64,000 nt of DNA from Synechococcus sp. 1G10 (GCF_002252625.1 NZ_NQKW01000011.1:21512-85511), one strand, 5' to 3'. Positions 53,933-62,551 are shown, numbered from the stretch's first letter. Translations and numbers: made by a program. Notes: a model not told the origin generated them from the sequence alone.

Positions 53933-54003
53933 ATCACCTGGCCGGTGATGCCGGAGGCCAGGTGGATGTCAGGGAAGGCGGCGGTGGCTCCCACCTGGTC
54001 CTG
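53896..54003 (-). pseudogene. fabI: Stub of the fabI 3' end (enoyl-ACP reductase)
   Basis: About 35 residues of the FabI C-terminus are readable: VGATAAFPDIHLASGITGQV followed by IYVDAGYCITGM and a stop at 53898-53896. The end matches the strongly conserved FabI terminus (ASGITGQxIYVDAGYCIxGM). Further right the frame runs into sequence with no FabI similarity, so the gene was cut here. Since FabI is normally required, an intact copy is expected elsewhere. Confidence 0.85.
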
Positions 54004-54886
54004 TTTCTTGGGGTAGTTCTTCCCTGCGCGGAGTTCTCAAATATGGGGGAAGGCTATGCCCATACAAGGCGTTGATAATATTTGCACGATTATTTGCCGT
54101 AAGTCATCTATGCTTAGCCTTCTGAAACCGGGCCCGCCTGGGGAACCTATCGCTTGCAACCTCTGGATGAGTCGTCTCTTGTGCATTGTCGGGGAGGTCT
54201 ATTTGCAGGGTTCTCGGGGCCTTCCTGTTCATCCTTTACTGGGGGTTTACCCGAACTCCCTTGGGCGCCGCTCTGTTTTTTCGCCTCGGCGCTAAGGATC
54301 TGAAGGTTCGGCCTTGAGCGGACATCTTGTGTGTGCTGCACCCACAAAACGCCTGAAGAAGCAGGTCCAGACGAGTTTGCCGCCGAAATCAGCTGGAAGG
54401 AAACCAGAAGCACCGGAAGAAACATTGCCAACGCCAGCCAGGAAACCTACGCTAGCAAAAGAAGTTTCAAGCTACTGACATCTCCGCATCAGAAAAGTGG
54501 GTCTGCAAGCATGACAAGTGGAGCACCCCTTAAAAAGTTGGACTTGCCAAGCCCCTCCTGGCCACTACAAACCAGCTCCCGAAAGGCACCTAATACAGTG
54601 CTCCATGAATATCAATACTCTATGTGTAGCGTCTGAGTGCCCCCAGCGTGAGCAAAACCCCGGACCAGGGCTGCCCTCAGAGGGATTCCTAGCTGAAGTC
54701 AAAGCAGCAAACGAAAGGGCTACCGTTGTGTCGTGGCAAGACTCATCGACATCCCACTCCCAGGACGCATACACGCACCAAGTCAGCAGATGAGTGCAAC
54801 TGTGCGTAGTTCACAGATTGCAACACAAGCCCCCCCCCACTCCCGCAACGTCCTTAAAATGAGCGAGGTTTTTCTTGTTCCGCGCG
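54004..54886. other. Low-coding region between the fabI stub and the small peptide gene
   Basis: 883 bases with many stops and mixed GC. One weak candidate is a 94-residue frame on the minus strand (54147-54431) that opens with a signal-like MAMFLPVLLVSFQLISAA and continues Ser/Gly/Pro-rich; codon use and lack of any recognised match leave it doubtful. The part near 54040-54110 is AT-rich. Nothing else is supported. Confidence 0.35.
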
Positions 54887-55042
54887 ATGCCCACCACCTT
54901 GCTGGCACGGGGACTGACTTTGGCTCTGCTGCTCTTGATCGCCCCCTTCCCGTCGAGCGCACAAGAACGCTGCTTCCGGGATCAGAATGGACAACTTAAG
55001 TGTTGCAACCAGAATGGCTGTTATTACCCAAGTCAGCGCTGA
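54887..55042 (+). CDS. Small secreted Cys-rich peptide, 51 residues
   Basis: ATG 54887, stop TGA 55040-55042. The translation has a strong signal peptide (TTLLARGLTLALLLLIAPF ending PSSA, cleavage after Ala25 with Ser at -3), then a 26-residue polar mature part with four Cys at 29, 39, 40 and 45 (CFRDQNGQLKCCNQNGCYYP). The C-x9-CC-x4-C spacing allows two disulfides. No family recognised. It is convergent with the STAND NTPase gene (48 bases between stops) and lies inside the repeat-flanked segment. Ribosome-binding site weak. It could be a toxin-like, signalling or structural peptide. Confidence 0.6.
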   Translation: MPTTLLARGLTLALLLLIAPFPSSAQERCFRDQNGQLKCCNQNGCYYPSQR

Positions 55043-55089
55043 TCCAAGCGCCGCCAATCCCCAATTATAGACGGTCCGGACTTTTTACT

Positions 55090-58000
55090 TCACAGGCTTT
55101 CGCACGCTCTTTCGGCCTTCTCTTCATACGGCTTAAGGCTGCGCTCTTTCTTGCTAAAGTACAACTTTTTCTTAATGGCATTGCAGCCTAGAGCGATGGC
55201 CTCCTTTTGGCCTGGGTAGGTCTTGTAGTTACCCTGGAAATCGGCAATAACGAGCTCTTGAGTTTCAGGCAGATCCACAACATTGGCAATCAAGTTTGAG
55301 CCCTTCAAGTAAATAGTCTCAAGCTCCACTTTATTGGCAGAATTTTTTCCCCATTTCCAGAGGGTAAGGCCACCACTGCCCGTGGAGCTGAGCATCGTGC
55401 CATCGTTAAGCTCGGTCATAGAAAAGATCTCTGGCTCTGAGCCACCTGGAATGATGGAAGGGGATTGGCACCACTTCTGGTCAGGATGATGCCAGCGAAC
55501 GATCGTGCCGGACTTGCTGCCACTCACCAAGTCCCCTTTTTCGAGAGTCACCAGGCTTAAGATCGACGAACCAAGTACCTCTGGTGAGAAATCCTTGTTG
55601 GCCTCAGGCGGCCCGCAGAGCCTACCTTGCGCGACCCACCTGCCCTCACCTTTGAAGCGGATGCGACGCATCCGGCCTTCCTGCATTCCCAGCACTAAGT
55701 CGCCATTGCGAAGCTGTGTCATGCTCCAGATGGGATTCGGACAGGGCTTGGATGTACAACTGGCCTCCGCGGCCGTCTCTTGGTAGGCGTAACCCTTCCT
55801 GACCCAGTCTTTGCCGTTGAATCTCCACCGCTGTAGGGATCCAGAGTAGTCTCCTGTCGCCAGGTCTCCGTTGTTCAGACGAAGGAGGCTCAAGATGGTG
55901 GAGCTTCCTGCGCCCAGTAGAAACGTTCTTTTGGGTCTCCCCTGCTTGTTGCCAGCGTCAACAGTCTCGAGCTCCTTATCTTTTCCGGTAGGACTCATGC
56001 TCCTCAGCCGATAGATCTCGCCACCATCATTCAGAGATGCCATAACAACCTCATAGCCTATTGCTGTCGGATCGGAAAGCTGATTGGCACTCGAGCTCCT
56101 TGCCCATTGCCATCGTTTCAGGGTTCCATTGGAGCCACCACTGATCAGGGTTGAATTCACTGCAAGAAGCGTCTGAACCTTTGCCTGATCAGCCGGAAAT
56201 GGCAGATGCAAAGCAGACAAACCATCTTTCCTGACCAGCCAGCGGCGGAGGGTGCCATCTGCGGAACCCGAGATCAACTCAAGGTTTTCGAGTTGAGCCA
56301 GACTTAAAATCTGCCTTGATTGAGCTTCGGTTCTTGGGCCAATCCGCCTGAGCCCGGAACTCCACAGCTGCAAGCTGCCATCGTACCCACCACTCACAAT
56401 CAACCTATTTTCAAGTTGGAGCAAGCTGTCTATCGTATCTTTATAATCTTTCCCGAGCTCAACATCCTCGATCTTCGCAAGAAGGTCAGCAGACCATAAC
56501 TGAAGCCTGTTTCCATCTTCCCCTTTGACGCTGACAAGAATATCCCCACGGGGTTGCAGAACGGCAAGGCCTCTGATATCTCCACTAGTTGACACGGAAC
56601 GGATGCTTGAAAGGTCCTGCCTCCAGAGAGCAAGGTTGCCCTCAAGGTCTGCGATCACCAGATCTCCGTAACTGGGAATTTGTTTGATATACTTAATGCC
56701 ACCTAACCGGGGCGACTTGTCTGCGAGCTTCCTGGTTAGATCAGAGTTCCAGAGTTGCACGCGGACAGCATCTTTCTTGTCAGTGGCAGGTTTTCCAACG
56801 TCTTTCGCCAGCACACCGGCAACAATAATGTTGTCATTGGCCAGCCTGAGAAATACGGGATCGCCCAGATTTGCATCAACCAAGCGAGGGCGGACTCTAA
56901 GATTCTGTTGCTGCCAAATCCTGAAAGAGCCCTTCTCCCCTGCACTGACCAGCTGGTTGTCCTTAACATTCGCCAGGCTCCAGATCGACAATGGGCTTTT
57001 GGACGTTTCACCATCGCTGAGGGAAAGCTCGCCATAGAGCTCGATGGCGTTGATCAAATTAACGATCAACTTGACTGATTCCGACGGGTTCGTCCCTAGG
57101 GGGCTGTTCAAGGCTGCAAGTGCAAACTTTATACTCGATTCGGGATCCACCTGGTGCTCTTTCATCAAACCCGCCGCTACCGCCGACCACGTGCGAGCGA
57201 CCTGTCTGTTTGCCTGGTCATATTGAAACCACATGAACACTGCGAAAGCCACCGCACTAATGGCGTACAGACGGTTGCGGATCAGTTGATTGCGCTCCCT
57301 CTTACGGCGTTGGGCCCGTTCACGTTGTTCGAATTCCTGTTCTTCCGCTCGAGCCTCGGCGCTTCGGTCCAGGAAAATCTTGGCAACCTGGAAACCGGGG
57401 TGATACCGCGAGGCCCACGCTTCGTTTGGCTGACTGCTTTGCCACCAGTTCAGGGCGATCTGGAGTGCAGGATCCCTCAGCAGGCTTTCGCTGCCCTCGC
57501 GGTGCCGAACGGCCGCCTCAGCAAGCCGCCGATAGTTGTCTGCCCAGCGGGCTTCCTCATCACCCCAGGAGCTGAGCCGCCGCCACACCCGCATCAGGCT
57601 CTCATGTGAAATATCGATCACGCTCTCATTATCGATTGGTGTGCCAGCGGGGGGCATCAGGAAGGAACGACTGGGCTCGCGGAACACCTCAATCACCTTC
57701 AGCAACTGCGGCCCAGAGGCATTCGTAATCCCACGCAGGGTGATCCATTTCGTGGGCCGTCTGATTCCCCTCCCGTCACTGGCCTTGTCAGTGAGAGCCT
57801 GAAAGGTTCTGCGGCAGAGTTTTTGCAGAGAAGAGTGGTCCCCAACTGGACCTGGCTCTGCAAGTTCGGCGAAGGCCTCCTCGGCGTGGCGATCCAGCGC
57901 TTCGGCCATGGTGCCGATGGCCTCGTAATGGGGTAGATCAAGCGGGCCTACTCCACCCAGCTGCTGCCAGCGGGCCCATGTCCGGTTGAGCGCATGCTGC

Positions 58001-58818
58001 AGGATTGAGAGTTGGTCCGGGTTGTCACCCACATCGTTGACGAGGCGCGTTACCAGAACCGGAGAAATCGTGGCTTCACGCATCAGGATCGGGTTGGTGA
58101 TGGCGTCACGGCGCTCGTCTCGCGTCAGACGCGGCACCAGATAAAGCGAGGTGTTGATAGCCTCCGCCAACTCGTGAAACTGGGTGCAGTCGCCCAGAAA
58201 GTCGGAGCGCATCGTGAGAACAATGTGGATCCGTTGCTCCGGCTGCTCCAGCACCGCCAGCAGCAGGCTCACGAAAGCGGTGACTTCCTCACTGAACTTC
58301 ACAAGCGCTGTTGGATCAGAGCTGGCGAGCTGGCGGAATCGGAAGAGCTCCTCGAACTGGTCCACCACCACCAGCAGGTTGAATGGGTCCTTCCGAGAAG
58401 CCTGCTCCACGATGTCAAGCAGGCCCACCGTGCTCATCCGCAGCGTTGTATCAACGATGTCGACCAGTGGCAGGCCTTGCGCCTCGAAGTTGGAGAAGAG
58501 CACCCCATCTTTTGCCATAGCATCGGCCATTGCCTTGATCGGCTGATCACCTGGGCGAAACTTCACGATGCGCCAGTTGGTTCCGGCGCTGGCCATCAGC
58601 CCCTGATGCAAGGCAGGCAGCAGTCCACAATTCACCAGAGATGATTTGCCGCTGCCTGAGGTTCCAACCACGGCCAGAAAGTGTCGTTTCGCGAGGATGT
58701 CGACCATGCTGTCAACCTGATGTTCTCGGCCGAAGAACAGATCCGCATCCTTCTCATCGAAGGGCCTGAGGCCGGGGAACGGGTTGCCTGGGGTAGATGA
58801 GCTGTTTCCGCCACTCAT
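55090..58818 (-). CDS. STAND-type NTPase with membrane segment and WD40-like beta-propeller
   Basis: 1242 residues from ATG 58818. N-terminal PFPGLRPFDEKDADLFFGRE is the opening of the nSTAND1 class. Walker A is GTSGSGKS (residues 52-59), Walker B LLVVVDQFEE (148-157), followed by LTMRSDFLGDC (201-211) and DISHESLMRVW (402-412). A basic coiled stretch and one membrane segment (LYAISAVAFAVFMWFQY, about 517-533) lead to roughly ten propeller blades between residues 600 and 1200, such as LVSAGEKGSFRIWQ, LIVSGGYDGSLQLWS, LISGSADGTLRRW, LISGGSNGTLKRW, LVSGSKSGTIVRW. Such proteins act as ligand-gated switches; the TIR protein whose stop overlaps this start (ATGA) is its likely effector partner. A C-terminal tail holds two Cys (LGCNAIKK, ERACESL). 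Confidence 0.88.
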   Translation of the reverse strand: MSGGNSSSTPGNPFPGLRPFDEKDADLFFGREHQVDSMVDILAKRHFLAVVGTSGSGKSSLVNCGLLPALHQGLMASAGTNWRIVKFRPGDQPIKAMADAMAKDGVLFSNFEAQGLPLVDIVDTTLRMSTVGLLDIVEQASRKDPFNLLVVVDQFEELFRFRQLASSDPTALVKFSEEVTAFVSLLLAVLEQPEQRIHIVLTMRSDFLGDCTQFHELAEAINTSLYLVPRLTRDERRDAITNPILMREATISPVLVTRLVNDVGDNPDQLSILQHALNRTWARWQQLGGVGPLDLPHYEAIGTMAEALDRHAEEAFAELAEPGPVGDHSSLQKLCRRTFQALTDKASDGRGIRRPTKWITLRGITNASGPQLLKVIEVFREPSRSFLMPPAGTPIDNESVIDISHESLMRVWRRLSSWGDEEARWADNYRRLAEAAVRHREGSESLLRDPALQIALNWWQSSQPNEAWASRYHPGFQVAKIFLDRSAEARAEEQEFEQRERAQRRKRERNQLIRNRLYAISAVAFAVFMWFQYDQANRQVARTWSAVAAGLMKEHQVDPESSIKFALAALNSPLGTNPSESVKLIVNLINAIELYGELSLSDGETSKSPLSIWSLANVKDNQLVSAGEKGSFRIWQQQNLRVRPRLVDANLGDPVFLRLANDNIIVAGVLAKDVGKPATDKKDAVRVQLWNSDLTRKLADKSPRLGGIKYIKQIPSYGDLVIADLEGNLALWRQDLSSIRSVSTSGDIRGLAVLQPRGDILVSVKGEDGNRLQLWSADLLAKIEDVELGKDYKDTIDSLLQLENRLIVSGGYDGSLQLWSSGLRRIGPRTEAQSRQILSLAQLENLELISGSADGTLRRWLVRKDGLSALHLPFPADQAKVQTLLAVNSTLISGGSNGTLKRWQWARSSSANQLSDPTAIGYEVVMASLNDGGEIYRLRSMSPTGKDKELETVDAGNKQGRPKRTFLLGAGSSTILSLLRLNNGDLATGDYSGSLQRWRFNGKDWVRKGYAYQETAAEASCTSKPCPNPIWSMTQLRNGDLVLGMQEGRMRRIRFKGEGRWVAQGRLCGPPEANKDFSPEVLGSSILSLVTLEKGDLVSGSKSGTIVRWHHPDQKWCQSPSIIPGGSEPEIFSMTELNDGTMLSSTGSGGLTLWKWGKNSANKVELETIYLKGSNLIANVVDLPETQELVIADFQGNYKTYPGQKEAIALGCNAIKKKLYFSKKERSLKPYEEKAERACESL

Positions 58819-60377
58819 GGCTCTCTCCCTACAGCCGCCATGGCCTGAACGAAGACGTTGAGCTGGTTCTCATCGAAACCCGGGCGCCCATCAACCAGAT
58901 TGGGTACATCGCCCGTGTCAACCAGATCTTGTTTAAAAGGGTTATCCGGATCAGCAAGATAGGTATACCAAGGGATAGGCGGCAAGTCCTTACGGTACGT
59001 ACTGATCTTACGGAGATCGGAAGTAACGGCATCATACCAAAGCTGGCCGCCAACACCATAAAAGAGCAGCAGGCCGGCACAGCGGCGAATACGTTCGATC
59101 TTGGCTTCTCGCAATACCTGGGCGCCACCTTCAAGCGGAGGCAATTCCACCTCAACCCCCTGCCGCTTGAACCACTTCCGCAGGGGAATAGTACCTTTCA
59201 AATCCTCCGCTGTGCATAGCAGATACACCACTCGTGCTGTCGGCTCCCGGTGCTCAGGCTCAGGCTCGGGCGGAGCCTTGAGGGCTTTCTCCTTGGCTTT
59301 GATCAGTCGATGCACCTCAGTTTTGAGTTGCTCGAAATCACCAGTTAGCAAGTCGGCACCCACCTGGGCGGTGGCATCATGTTCAAGCTGATGGATGAAA
59401 ATCTGCTGGCGCTCATCCTGAGGCTGCCTGTCAGCCGGCAACCAGATCACCCGCTGCAAGCTACTCCTTGTACTGAGTTCAGCAGCGATCTCGTTCTGGA
59501 GGACAACGACCGACTTCAGGCTCGGTCCATCGGGAACCGTGCCATACGAGTTGCCCACCAAATGGATGGACATGTCGCAACTCTCAAGCATGTCAAGCAC
59601 AGTCTGCCTGTATTCGGCTTCGGAATCAATAGGCAGTAGACGATCCGGGAGAACTGTGTATCCACTCTGCAGGAGATCGGCCTGGAGTTGTTCCCTCAGC
59701 TGGCGACAGTCGGAGCTGCAATTGGCAAGAAATATCTTGATCGGGGCAACCTGATCAGTGACGGGTTTTAGACCCAGCTCAGGAGGTGCTGAGGACTCAG
59801 AACCTGGCTTTGCCTCGATCACCTTGATCAGTCGAGAGGCATCTGCAGCAACCCGCCCGACAGCAAGGAGAAACGACTCCTTAAACTCATCACCAAAAGC
59901 TGGGTCCAGTATCGATTCACTGCCATCCTCGCCCTTCTGATAGAAGGGATAATTCAAAACATCCCGTAGCGGATTTGGGATGGCGTCAAGGGAGTCGGGT
60001 GGCAACTTAACGACCTTAAGAACCCTGCTTTTCCCGTCAACCTGCAATCCGCCGGTCTTCTCCGCTTGATCACAGAATTCCCTAAGTTCCTTTCCGCACC
60101 ACTCAGAGTGAACGTAACTGGGACTCAGTATCGAGATCATCAGAGCCGAGTCGGCGAGGCCTTGTCGAATCTCAGGCGTCAAGACTGAGTTGCCCTGCAA
60201 GCTTTTCTTATCCCACCAGACAACCGAATTGTAGCCAAGTCGTACGGTTAAATACCCCTGCAGAGCCTCATTGAACTGGGTGACCCAACCCTTATCGCTG
60301 CCGATCGGTATATTGTCGTTATGGGCATAACTGATGAAGACGTGTTCTGCAAACCTCCCCATAGCACGCGCACCCAA
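58815..60377 (-). CDS. TIR-domain protein with DUF4062-like and third TIR-like domains
   Basis: 520 residues from ATG 60377 (Met6 at 60362 is an alternative). Domain 1 (about 10-180) is a TIR domain: HVFISYAHND (12-21), VVWWDKKSL, and ILSPSYVHSEWCGKELREF, with Glu97 where TIR NADases keep the catalytic Glu. Domain 2 (about 213-345) resembles DUF4062: IKIFLANCSSDCRQLREQL, LESCDMSIHLVGNSYG. Domain 3 (about 381-520) is again TIR-like: RVVYLLCTAEDLKGTIPLRKW, RIRRCAGLLLFYGVGGQLW. No membrane segment. Overlaps the STAND NTPase start as ATGA, so the two are coupled, this gene first. NADase or signalling activity is inferred from the family only. Confidence 0.85.
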   Translation of the reverse strand: MGARAMGRFAEHVFISYAHNDNIPIGSDKGWVTQFNEALQGYLTVRLGYNSVVWWDKKSLQGNSVLTPEIRQGLADSALMISILSPSYVHSEWCGKELREFCDQAEKTGGLQVDGKSRVLKVVKLPPDSLDAIPNPLRDVLNYPFYQKGEDGSESILDPAFGDEFKESFLLAVGRVAADASRLIKVIEAKPGSESSAPPELGLKPVTDQVAPIKIFLANCSSDCRQLREQLQADLLQSGYTVLPDRLLPIDSEAEYRQTVLDMLESCDMSIHLVGNSYGTVPDGPSLKSVVVLQNEIAAELSTRSSLQRVIWLPADRQPQDERQQIFIHQLEHDATAQVGADLLTGDFEQLKTEVHRLIKAKEKALKAPPEPEPEHREPTARVVYLLCTAEDLKGTIPLRKWFKRQGVEVELPPLEGGAQVLREAKIERIRRCAGLLLFYGVGGQLWYDAVTSDLRKISTYRKDLPPIPWYTYLADPDNPFKQDLVDTGDVPNLVDGRPGFDENQLNVFVQAMAAVGREP

Positions 60378-60440
60378 AAGTTACCAGGAAAGCAGCCTAG
60401 GCATGCCAACCCTGATTGGCAACTTTCACCCCACCTGCCG

Positions 60441-60477
60441 TCACATCCCCGTGATGCAGTAACGGGCATCCACATAG
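60441..60477. repeat. 37-bp direct repeat, copy 2 (fabI terminus)
   Basis: Second copy of the fabI end (reads YVDARYCITGM plus stop on the minus strand; Arg replaces the conserved Gly). The match with copy 1 stops exactly at the left end of the insertion sequence at 60477/60478. It lies 63 bases upstream of the TIR gene start. Confidence 0.85.
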
Positions 60478-62243
60478 GAACTCCTGAAAAAGCCAGATCC
60501 ATTGTGCCGCAACTGGTCTCAGCGATGGATAGCCGGTAGACTGGCCAGTAATGCGGCAGTCGCGGATTGCTGCTACCGATCACAGCCGCACATGTACCGA
60601 AAGCAGCATATCGGTTTGCTTTCAATCGAAGATTTCCACGTGCCTTTTTGCGGCACACTCGACCCTGGCAACCGCTGGGTGTTGCTTGCAGAGCTCATCC
60701 CCTGGCAAGAAATGGAGGAGGCTTATGCTCCTCAGTTCAGTGTAAATCTGGGGGCTCCAGCCAAGCCCGTGCGTCTAGCGTTCGGATCGCTCTACATCAA
60801 GCAGCGTTTAGGTCTCACCGATGAAGAGACAGTTCTCCAGATCCAGGAGAACGCCTACATGCAGTTCTTCCTGGGATTTGCTGGATACTCCAGCAAAGTG
60901 CCCTTTGATCCATCAATGATGGTTCACTTTCGTAAGCGGTTCTCAGACCATGACCTGAGGCGCATCAATGAGGTCGTGGTTCAGCGAGGCATGGAGATGT
61001 TGGTTGAGGCTGCCGCATCTCAGTGTCATGACGATGAAGATTCAAATGGAGATGGCTCGGGCAGCGGCGATCAGCTCTCACTCGATGCTCTGATCAAACC
61101 CGCTGACTGGCCGGATGGGAAGAATTGGGGAACACTCAGCATTGACGCCTCCTGGGCGCCGGCTGACATCACCTATCCCACGGACCTGAAGCTCTTGAAT
61201 GAAGCAAGGGTATCGACCGAGAAAGTAATTGACGATCTCTGCAAACAAAGTACTGGCTTTGGCGTGCATCGACCTCGCTATGACCGTGGCAAAGCGCGAG
61301 CTTGCTTCCTGAATGTTGCTAAGCAGAAAAGACCGAGATGGAGAAGACTCAAAGCGGCGATGAGGAAACAGCTCAGCTACCTGCAGCGCAGTCTAGAATC
61401 TATCGACGCCCTGATCGCAGCTGGAGCAAGCCTTTCAGCTCTCAAGGAGCATTGGTGGCAGAAGCTGCTGGCTTGTAGTGAGCTGTTCCGTCAGCAGACT
61501 ATTCTCCTCCATAGCAAGACGAGGAGCATCCCTGATCGGCTTGTAAGCTTGGTCCAACGCTGGGTCCGTCCGATTGTGCGCGGCAAGGCAAGGGCGGCAG
61601 TCGAGTTTGGGGCCAAGATCAGCGTTTCGGTTCAGAATGGATTTCCCCTCCTGCACCGCATCAGCTGGAATGCCTATAACGAAGGTAATGACCTGATTGC
61701 GCAGGCTGAAAAGTACAAACAAGACTATGACTGCTATCCAGAACGCATCTGCGCGGATCGCATCTACATCAATGCCAAGAATAGACACTTTTGCGCGAGA
61801 GCTGGCATCCGGCTGTCGGGTAAACGACTGGGCAGGCCACCCAAGGATCCAGAAGTTAGTGCCGCCCACAGGCAACAGCTACTTGCCGATCAGCGCCGAC
61901 GCAATGAGGTGGAAGGCGTTTTTGGCACAGGCAAGCGCAAATATTCCTTGAAATTGATCATGGCCAGACTGGCCGCTGGCGCTGAGGGTTCAATCTCAAT
62001 GAGCTTCCTGGTGATGTGCGCGGAGAAGATCCTGAGGCTGCTGCGCCTTCTTTTTGTATTCCTTTTCGCTTGGCTGTGGGGTCTTTTTAAGCTCAATTCC
62101 ATGGACGGCGGTGCCTGCAATGGTCCATGTCCCAAGTGGGATGATTTGCCGGTCACCGCATAGCCAGGCTTGTGGGCTCCCCTATTGCGCATGCACGCCC
62201 ACTCGAGGACCGGTTTTGGCTGCCGCTCTTTTTCAGGAGTCCC
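60477..62243 (+). mobile_element. IS5-family-like insertion sequence
   Basis: About 1767 bases bounded by 16-bp terminal inverted repeats with one mismatch: GGAACTCCTGAAAAAG at 60477-60492 and its inverted counterpart at 62228-62243. It carries a single transposase gene. I see no target-site duplication at the two ends. The left end abuts the second fabI repeat. Confidence 0.85.
60592..62163 (+). CDS. IS5/IS1182-like transposase
   Basis: 523 residues from ATG 60592. N-terminal DUF772-type domain (WVLLAELIPWQEMEEAYAP, RLAFGSLYIKQRLGLTDEE, FDPSMMVHFRKRFSDHDLRRI), then a DDE core: LSIDASWAPADITYPTDLKLL with the first Asp, ERICADRIYINAKNRHFC with the second, and RRNEVEGVFGTGKRKYSLKL with the Glu. 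The frame is unbroken, so the element may be active. The family subgroup (IS5 ISL2-like versus IS1182) cannot be fixed without a search. The C-terminal 40 residues are hydrophobic (LRLLFVFLFAWLWGLFKL), which is seen in this group. Confidence 0.88.
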   Translation: MYRKQHIGLLSIEDFHVPFCGTLDPGNRWVLLAELIPWQEMEEAYAPQFSVNLGAPAKPVRLAFGSLYIKQRLGLTDEETVLQIQENAYMQFFLGFAGYSSKVPFDPSMMVHFRKRFSDHDLRRINEVVVQRGMEMLVEAAASQCHDDEDSNGDGSGSGDQLSLDALIKPADWPDGKNWGTLSIDASWAPADITYPTDLKLLNEARVSTEKVIDDLCKQSTGFGVHRPRYDRGKARACFLNVAKQKRPRWRRLKAAMRKQLSYLQRSLESIDALIAAGASLSALKEHWWQKLLACSELFRQQTILLHSKTRSIPDRLVSLVQRWVRPIVRGKARAAVEFGAKISVSVQNGFPLLHRISWNAYNEGNDLIAQAEKYKQDYDCYPERICADRIYINAKNRHFCARAGIRLSGKRLGRPPKDPEVSAAHRQQLLADQRRRNEVEGVFGTGKRKYSLKLIMARLAAGAEGSISMSFLVMCAEKILRLLRLLFVFLFAWLWGLFKLNSMDGGACNGPCPKWDDLPVTA

Positions 62244-62525
62244 TACTTTAGGGCGGGTTCGTGGCCCGGGAGGCATGGCCTCCTTCTACGGAGAGCACGA
62301 CGAGAGCCAGTCGTCGCCTGGAAGCGTCCATCTGCCGCGGGGAGGCCCCCATGAGCCTGCCGAGGCGAACATGGGCCCGGTGTGGACGAACCCTCTGCCG
62401 TGACGTGGCGGTGATCCTCCAACTGCAGCACAGCCAGGCCGCAGCAGTTGGGCCTGGGCGCTCTGTTCTGACAATTATGTTCAGCAATGCAGTTTCCGAC
62501 TCTTAAGAAGGCTCTGATCGACGCT
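62244..62525. other. Region between the IS and the glycosyltransferase
   Basis: Together with the hairpin that follows, about 308 bases hold no gene I recognise. GC is high in the first 200 bases and lower near the glycosyltransferase. The sequence right of the IS shows no continuation of fabI, so DNA has been lost or replaced on this side. Confidence 0.4.
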
Positions 62526-62546
62526 AGAGTAGCTGTAGTCTACTCT
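62526..62546 (+). promoter_or_regulatory. Perfect hairpin just before the glycosyltransferase start
   Basis: AGAGTAG and CTACTCT form a 7-bp stem with a 7-base loop, ending 5 bases before the ATG at 62552. It occupies the place where a ribosome-binding site would be, and no purine-rich site is seen outside it. It may be an operator or a translation-limiting RNA hairpin. Confidence 0.45.
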
Positions 62547-62551
62547 CAAGA

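Noticed and set aside
54147..54431. 94-residue minus-strand frame with a signal-like start
   Set aside because: The rest is Ser/Gly/Pro/Lys-rich without conserved pattern; kept only as a doubtful note in the region entry.
60470..62250. Target-site duplication of the IS
   Set aside because: The bases flanking the two terminal repeats (ATAG or similar on the left, TACT on the right) do not match in any frame of 2-8 bases.
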